A stretch of DNA of 64,000 nucleotides from Coniella vitis (taxonomy: Eukaryota > Ascomycota > Sordariomycetes > Diaporthales > Schizoparmaceae). A model generated the notes under the pieces. It saw only the letters and a list, made by a program, of their open reading frames with translations. It had not been told where the DNA came from and did not search any database. The stretch covers positions 558,001-622,000 of the forward strand of contig WUJK01000009.1 in NCBI GenBank assembly GCA_011317545.1, read 5' to 3'. The position numbers and the translations under genes were made by a program. This document shows, one piece after another, positions 58,621 to 64,000 of the stretch (the stretch's first letter is position 1; each line of letters begins with the position of its first letter).

Positions 58621-61600
58621 TTAGTGTCCTCGGCCGCGTCCAAATAGGGTATTTTTCCTACGACCGCCGTCCGCCGAATCGACAGTCAACATGTCTGTCT
58701 CTTTTCTGTTAAGGGCCATGATTGCAGCGCTTTGTATTCCTGAGCTGGCTGCCGCCGAGGCCATGGCTTCCTTGCGCTCAGCCTGCAACTTCTCCTTTCG
58801 GTCGGCACGTTGTTCGTCGATAAGCTCAGACGTCAAATGATTCAGGCCATTGCGCCGGCGGAAACAGATATCCATAAGACCATTGGCATCCACCATCTTG
58901 CGTGGAAGGCTCTGCACCACAGCGAACACTTCCATCGGGTCGTTGATAGCCTTAATCTCATTTTCTCCAGCCTTGAAAATAGCCAGCGCCACGCGAAATA
59001 GTGTCTTGGAACCTTCGTAGAAAAAGACGTCCCATACCCGAAGAGTGGTCTCAACAGGTAGTGTACCGATGAAGCAAGACATGAACCACGCTGTCAGCGC
59101 CAGAGTTACAGGTGGGAGATCACTACCAGCAGCTGCATTCTTGTGGTGGTTCCTATGTCTCCGAGATCTCTTCCTCGTCTTATCAATGGCTGAACCATCA
59201 TCCGAAATACGCGTCCAAACATGGGGGAGGACATCCTGAAGCTCTGCCATCAGAACGCTAAGGTCGACCTTGGATCCTTCGAGGTTCATCTCGTGTGTAC
59301 CCGGGAGGTAGACCCGGGTGATGATGTTCAACAGCCAAAATGCATGCTCCTCTGATTCCACAAAGAGGAGAAGCATTCCCCCAAGGAAGTTCAAGGACTG
59401 GCAGTAGCCAATGTTGGGATTGAAGACGGCAAAGGCGGAGAGCACCCGCCGCAGCTGATCGATAATCTCTGGCTCTGAGCCAGGAGGCCGTGGCTGAGGG
59501 TTTGCGGATTGTGTCGAGTTGGTGCGGCTATGGAGTGGTGTGGGATTCGCCGTATTCTGGGCTTGCATTGCCGCTGTGCGCCTGAAACGAACATTGTCGG
59601 GAAAAGTCCGGTACAAGTCTCTCTCGATATCATCTCTGCACACCTCATTCAGCTGCCCGTTCTTTGCGCGCTTCAACATGTCGGCGTAGACACCTTGATT
59701 GTGAGCAAGGATTTTGGGGCCTCCCGCATAATAAAACCACGCTGCGCCCCTCCAGTCCGGCGGTATCCCCTTGCGCACAAATCTCTTTGCCTTTGCCGAA
59801 TGCTGGGGAAATCGCGTGGGGCGGTCGGTGATGAGACCGTTCTCTTTGAGGAATGCCTCCCACTTTTTCCGCCTCCGCGCCAAGTATTCGGAATACGGCC
59901 CGTTCCACTCGTCATACTGGTCACGTGTGATGTATTGGTTGGCTTTTCGGAAACCGTATCGATCGTTTGCGTTGGGGTCGAGGTCTTCTGGTTGCGCCGC
60001 ACCCTGTATAAGCTGTGCAGGGCTCGGCTGCGATTTCGCTGTTTCTGATTTGGGTGGCGGTTGTGGTGACAGCCTTCCGTTATTTCGCGGCGGCTCAGGT
60101 ATCTCTGCCCTTGAGATCAGACCGGCCCCTGCCTTTTCTGGGTCTGGGATGAGAATGTCGTCGTCGTCGTCGTCGCTACGATGACCGACCATCTTACCGG
60201 AATCATGTCTGCTGTGCCCGGCAATGTCGTCTTCGCCATGAACGGCCTCTTCTTCATCGGCACTGCCATCCTCATCTGCCATCCTGGAGCGTGTGGATAT
60301 GAAGCTCAATCTCATGTCCTTGGGAAGGGATGAGGCCAAACTCTTGCGGAAAAAGGCATTGGTATCTCGCAGCACTTTCGTTCCCTCACCATTGAGGGGG
60401 AAACTGCGCCCTGGAATCGGCATCGGGCTGGTCTGGCTCATAGCCTCGAGCAGCCGACTAGCGGCTTCGGTGCTGTTGTGAGACATTGCGGTTCCGGGCC
60501 GTGAATTGTCGTAGTCTTCAGGCACATGGGGCGCCAGGCGGAGCGGAGGCATCTCAGGATGCTGCAGTTCCATGCCGGACATTCTTCGCGCGAGGTCAAA
60601 GTCGCTGTCGTTGAAGCCGTTCTCATACATGCCCATTACATCGTCAACGCTGAGGCTATCTCGCACCTCGAGGCTGGGATTGTGAGGACCAAAGAAAGAG
60701 GACTGTCTTGTGTTTCGAAAACCAGAGCTGATGACGGAACTGGTCTTGGTAATAACGCTGGAGCGCTCAGGCTCAGTGAACAGGGTTTCCTGGGCTGTTG
60801 ACGCGGTCAGATGACTGCGTAGGCTGGAGCGCATTTCATCCTCGTATAATTGAGATTGCTGGTTGGGGGCCGGGGGCCCTCCTCGAGTGTAATACCGTGG
60901 TGGACCCTGCGGGTGAGCGATGTGGGGGGGTCCCATAAATTGGCCAGTAGCCGCAGTCTGAGACACATTACGGCTTGCACCGCCCAAGCGGTCCTCGGAT
61001 GCGTGATGCCGCAGACTTGGTGTGGCAGAGGCAAACGTGCTCGTTGACATGTTGGAGCTGGCTGATGGCCTTCGCCTCGGCCGAGAAGGATTGTAGGACT
61101 GATAGGGTGCATAGTTGTTGCTGGAAGAAGAGTTCATAGTATGGGAATCCAGCCGCACCGAATCCGATGCTGTGGAAAGTGCAGTGCCAGGGCGCAGGTA
61201 CATGGCGGAAAAGTCAGGCCTGTTGAAGCCACGCAGACTGTTTTTACGCGGGCGCGAAAAGTTGGGTTTCTCGCTACCACCCAAACCACTACCAAAGGCA
61301 GTGTCGCCAGACTGCCGGCTATCTGGCCGGTACATCTTGTCGACTTGCCCAGACGCCGTTAAGGAATCAACTCGGTCATGTCGAGGGACTTGCAGAGGCT
61401 CGTAGTCAAAGCGCGCAGTACCTTGTTCGGAGACTAGAGGGTGCGGGTGCTGCCCGCCCGGAAACGTGGGCGACGTTGGCGAGCGGATGGGAGACGGCGG
61501 GAAGCTCGACGTGGGGGTCACGACTGCATCTGCTGGCGATATGCTGACAGAGACGGGACTACTGGCAGCTGGGCGACTTTGGGCAAGAAATTCGCTGCGC

Positions 61601-62952
61601 AGCGAGGGGGGGTTGCAGCGAAGCGGACCTGGTCCGTTTGGCAAGATAGGACTTGTAGGTAAGTATTGGTCAACGAGGGCGGTGTCGGCGATCGTGTTTG
61701 CGAGATTCTGCGGTTCGTGACACTCGGCTGTGTCGTACTGGCGGAGATGGAAGGTAGCACTCAAGGGCGAATTGAGATCAGCAGGACTGCTCAAGATGTC
61801 GTCGTCGCATGGGGGGGATCGCTGCGGCGGCAAGTGGTGGTGGTGGTGGTAGGCTGAGGCCACGGGTCGGGACGGCGAGGATGTAATGTGGCGGTGTTGC
61901 AGCTGGGTTGGAGAGGAGAGCAACGAGTCGAAGAAGTGTTGCTGGCCTGGCAGACTTTGTTGGTATGAGTGACTTGGCCCTGAGGAGAACGTCTGTGTGT
62001 TTTGGGTTGGGTTGGATGAAATCAACCGGTGGTAGACGAGCGGGTCTGTATTTTGTCGAAGTTGAGCGCCCCGGCGGCGCCGTGTCGCGGGAGATGAGGG
62101 AGATGAGGCAGCACCGGAGCCAGAGGGTGCCTGCCAAGGATCGTGACGCGGATTCGAAACTGGGGCAGGAGAAAGCCTTGGTATGACGGCGAGTGCTCGA
62201 GGACCAAGTGGACTGGACGGGCCACCGGGAGTGTAGGGACGGTATCCACCGGGCGAGCGAGGCGAGCGAGGAGATTGAGGAGATTGAGGAGAGCGCATTG
62301 ACGCAGCAGAGGGGAAACGCCAGTCTGAGGCAAGAGAATCCTGGCGCGGCCGTTGCTGTTGCTGTTGCTGTTGCTGCTGATCGTGACCGTGGTGGGAAGC
62401 CGGAGGAAGAGATTGGTCGTCAGATGGGATGCATTCGTCCATGTTGTCGTCCTGTCTCGGATGGCTGTGACCAGACGCCAAGTGCGGCGTACTCATCAGA
62501 TGGTCACTAGCCATGTTTGCGTGCTGAAGTGGGACAGGGTCGCGGGCGCAGTGTTCACCATGCTGCTGATGGTGGCGATGGCTTTGATTTTGGGGTGGGC
62601 TCTGGCTCGATACTGTAACATAGTTTTCGCTGTTGCTGCAGAAAGGCGGCGACGGTGTTTGGGACAAATGATGAGTATGATGACCTGGGTTGCGGTAGGG
62701 ATCCTTCATCTCTTGGTTTGGCACAGATTCTGGCTGGCTTGTCACGACCAGCTTTCGGCTGCCGTTACCGAGATCCACATGCAAATGCAACGTTTGTGCT
62801 GGCTGCGGCTTATTAGAAGTAGCAGCATCCTGCTGGCACGAGAAACCTGCTGCTCCTGCTGCCGCCTTTCCATTGTTTCCACCACCGCCATCAGCGTCGG
62901 TATCGGGTTCTCTTTCTGTGGCAGCCATGGCCATGGCCATGGCCAGCGACAT
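58621..62952 (-). CDS. TBC-domain Rab GTPase-activating protein
   Basis: Single long exon, 1,443 aa. The N-terminal about 1,000 residues are low-complexity and probably disordered: a MAMAMA start, Asp/Gly-, His/Gln-, Ser/Pro-rich blocks and a polyQ run. The C-terminal TBC domain (about 1060-1370) has the dual-finger catalytic set: motif A IPPDWRGAAW (Arg1068), motif B IERDLYR (the arginine finger Arg1115) and motif C YCQ (glutamine finger Gln1185). The domain is split by a Ser/Asn/Pro insert and a basic insert (RKRSRRHR). A charged helix follows and the protein ends in GRGRGH. These proteins accelerate GTP hydrolysis on Rab GTPases in membrane traffic; the Rab partner is unknown. A single uninterrupted exon of this length is unusual in this window. 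Confidence 0.92.
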   Translation of the reverse strand: MSLAMAMAMAATEREPDTDADGGGGNNGKAAAGAAGFSCQQDAATSNKPQPAQTLHLHVDLGNGSRKLVVTSQPESVPNQEMKDPYRNPGHHTHHLSQTPSPPFCSNSENYVTVSSQSPPQNQSHRHHQQHGEHCARDPVPLQHANMASDHLMSTPHLASGHSHPRQDDNMDECIPSDDQSLPPASHHGHDQQQQQQQQQRPRQDSLASDWRFPSAASMRSPQSPQSPRSPRSPGGYRPYTPGGPSSPLGPRALAVIPRLSPAPVSNPRHDPWQAPSGSGAASSPSSPATRRRRGAQLRQNTDPLVYHRLISSNPTQNTQTFSSGPSHSYQQSLPGQQHFFDSLLSSPTQLQHRHITSSPSRPVASAYHHHHHLPPQRSPPCDDDILSSPADLNSPLSATFHLRQYDTAECHEPQNLANTIADTALVDQYLPTSPILPNGPGPLRCNPPSLRSEFLAQSRPAASSPVSVSISPADAVVTPTSSFPPSPIRSPTSPTFPGGQHPHPLVSEQGTARFDYEPLQVPRHDRVDSLTASGQVDKMYRPDSRQSGDTAFGSGLGGSEKPNFSRPRKNSLRGFNRPDFSAMYLRPGTALSTASDSVRLDSHTMNSSSSNNYAPYQSYNPSRPRRRPSASSNMSTSTFASATPSLRHHASEDRLGGASRNVSQTAATGQFMGPPHIAHPQGPPRYYTRGGPPAPNQQSQLYEDEMRSSLRSHLTASTAQETLFTEPERSSVITKTSSVISSGFRNTRQSSFFGPHNPSLEVRDSLSVDDVMGMYENGFNDSDFDLARRMSGMELQHPEMPPLRLAPHVPEDYDNSRPGTAMSHNSTEAASRLLEAMSQTSPMPIPGRSFPLNGEGTKVLRDTNAFFRKSLASSLPKDMRLSFISTRSRMADEDGSADEEEAVHGEDDIAGHSRHDSGKMVGHRSDDDDDDILIPDPEKAGAGLISRAEIPEPPRNNGRLSPQPPPKSETAKSQPSPAQLIQGAAQPEDLDPNANDRYGFRKANQYITRDQYDEWNGPYSEYLARRRKKWEAFLKENGLITDRPTRFPQHSAKAKRFVRKGIPPDWRGAAWFYYAGGPKILAHNQGVYADMLKRAKNGQLNEVCRDDIERDLYRTFPDNVRFRRTAAMQAQNTANPTPLHSRTNSTQSANPQPRPPGSEPEIIDQLRRVLSAFAVFNPNIGYCQSLNFLGGMLLLFVESEEHAFWLLNIITRVYLPGTHEMNLEGSKVDLSVLMAELQDVLPHVWTRISDDGSAIDKTRKRSRRHRNHHKNAAAGSDLPPVTLALTAWFMSCFIGTLPVETTLRVWDVFFYEGSKTLFRVALAIFKAGENEIKAINDPMEVFAVVQSLPRKMVDANGLMDICFRRRNGLNHLTSELIDEQRADRKEKLQAERKEAMASAAASSGIQSAAIMALNRKETDMLTVDSADGGRRKNTLFGRGRGH

Positions 62953-64000
62953 CGCCTGGCTGCCCGCCGTGCGTTGCCTTCAATCAGCTACTATGAAGGC
63001 CGCAGTATCCCACAGGCGGACAAGCATGGGGCATGACGAGGGGTTGCTGCGAGGGTCGGTCGAGGGTGGACGAGGGGGGCCGACTGAAGACAAGGTGAAT
63101 GCGCGCAGCTTCTCGGGCGAGTCTTGCGTGCCTGAGTGCGTCGAATCAAGTTTTACATAGTAGCTGTTTATTAGCCCAGGGGTTTGCAGGGCAAGGCGAG
63201 ACGCAGTGGATCCCCAGCCGGCAGGCGATGTGACGGTGTCGCTACTATGAGTGCTCTGGTTGTACTAGTTTGCCAGTACTGTCGTTCAACGGCCTGAATC
63301 GTTCCTTCCGGCTTGGTCGGGCTGCGTCCAAGCACTAAAACGTACATGGTAGGAACGAGTGAATGGGATGCGGGCACACTATGTATAGCTGGGTCGTGCC
63401 GCTGCACGTTGTTTCTCTGGAAAGCACGCCTACCTACCGAGTCAGCTGGTCAGTCAGCCAGTCACCGACTGGTCACTCACTGCCTTCATCTACACCGTAC
63501 GACGTAGATAGTACACCGTAGACCGACCGGGTGGCCAAAATCCCTGATCCATAGTTCTACGCCAGCTTGGCAGCCACTGGCGGGAAAAAGAAACTTTGAT
63601 CTTTCTCTCCCGCTCGTCTTTTTTTTCTCCCTCTTCTTTTTCAATCGAGAATTTTTCAACTGGTGGCCCAGTGGGGTCTTGCAAAGCCCGCGGGCTTGGG
63701 CAAGACCGAATCGTAACCAGCACTTTGGCTCGGTTAGGAAATGCACCACACCCACCCAAGGTGACATAGTATTATGTGATAGCTTCACGGTCTGCAAGCA
63801 GCCAAGTACATGCTTGTACACGCATACGGTACGGTACGGTACTGTACGCACGTAGGCGCCGAAATCTCGCAGACAGACACGCATCAAATGATCTTGTGCC
63901 ACTACTCTCCAGGAGGTACTGTACAAAGCCTCGAGCGTGTACTTGCTCATGTCAGCTCAGCAGCATGACGATGCTGCAGCGCATTACATTCAGCCATCTT
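62953..64000. other. Promoter region of the TBC gene and window edge
   Basis: No gene is supported; frames at 63171-63407 and 63486-63950 lack features. Two copies of the ACTATGTA/TACATAGT motif (63154, 63378), and a short GGTAC tandem at about 63826-63846. Confidence 0.5.

Noticed and set aside
62193..63036. Long plus-strand frames opposite the TBC gene
   Set aside because: Shadow of the low-complexity N-terminal region of the TBC protein; poly-Leu/Val translation of CAG-type repeats.

Overview
The window reads as nuclear DNA of a filamentous ascomycete, probably a sordariomycete (Hypocreales-like; the order is inferred from general gene style, not from a search). Supporting features are a complete fungal-specific elongation factor 3 gene, short 59-419 nt spliceosomal introns, and several fungal protein types: a CDH-cytochrome-like secreted protein, a CE2-like SGNH esterase, an Hmp1/CsbD-like stress protein and a DUF4139 protein. 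There is no operon structure. No rRNA, tRNA, CRISPR array or intact transposon was recognised. Exon structures were rebuilt by hand from splice signals and frame continuity, and each main model closes to a whole number of codons.

Layout: 1-2.36 kb has no convincing gene. 2.36-6.5 kb holds an Amt/Mep ammonium transporter (+) and a five-exon alpha/beta-hydrolase (-), which converge. 6.5-12 kb is gene-poor, with one small membrane protein (-) and one doubtful ORF. 12.1-16.6 kb carries a DUF4140/DUF4139 protein with GLFG-like motifs (-) and an Hsp20 small heat-shock protein (-) behind a TATA box and a stress-element motif. 16.6-26.4 kb is mostly empty apart from a proline-rich membrane protein (+) and a 37-residue RanBP2-type mini zinc finger (-).

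26.4-39.6 kb is dense: a secreted SGNH esterase (+), glutaminyl-tRNA synthetase (-), a macrodomain ADP-ribose hydrolase (+), a 1,509-residue protein with an HELAH motif and glutamine-rich coiled coils (-), and a short-chain dehydrogenase (-). 40.8-49 kb has a CDH-cytochrome-like surface protein (+), EF3 (+) and an Hmp1/CsbD-like protein (+). 49-52.6 kb is empty. 52.6-63 kb has a DHA2-type MFS transporter (+), a GNAT acetyltransferase (-), a ubiquitin-conjugating enzyme (+) and a large TBC-domain RabGAP (-).

The genes do not form one pathway. They are a mix of housekeeping (EF3, GlnRS, E2, RabGAP), nutrient and stress (ammonium transporter, Hsp20, Hmp1-like) and secreted or surface functions (SGNH esterase, CDH-cytochrome-like). 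The main unexplained signals are an 8-base motif (ACTATGTA or its complement) found at least 17 times, all outside the coding models, the mini zinc-finger gene, the HELAH protein, and two GC-AG introns. Nothing in the window amounts to a convincing new multi-gene system.
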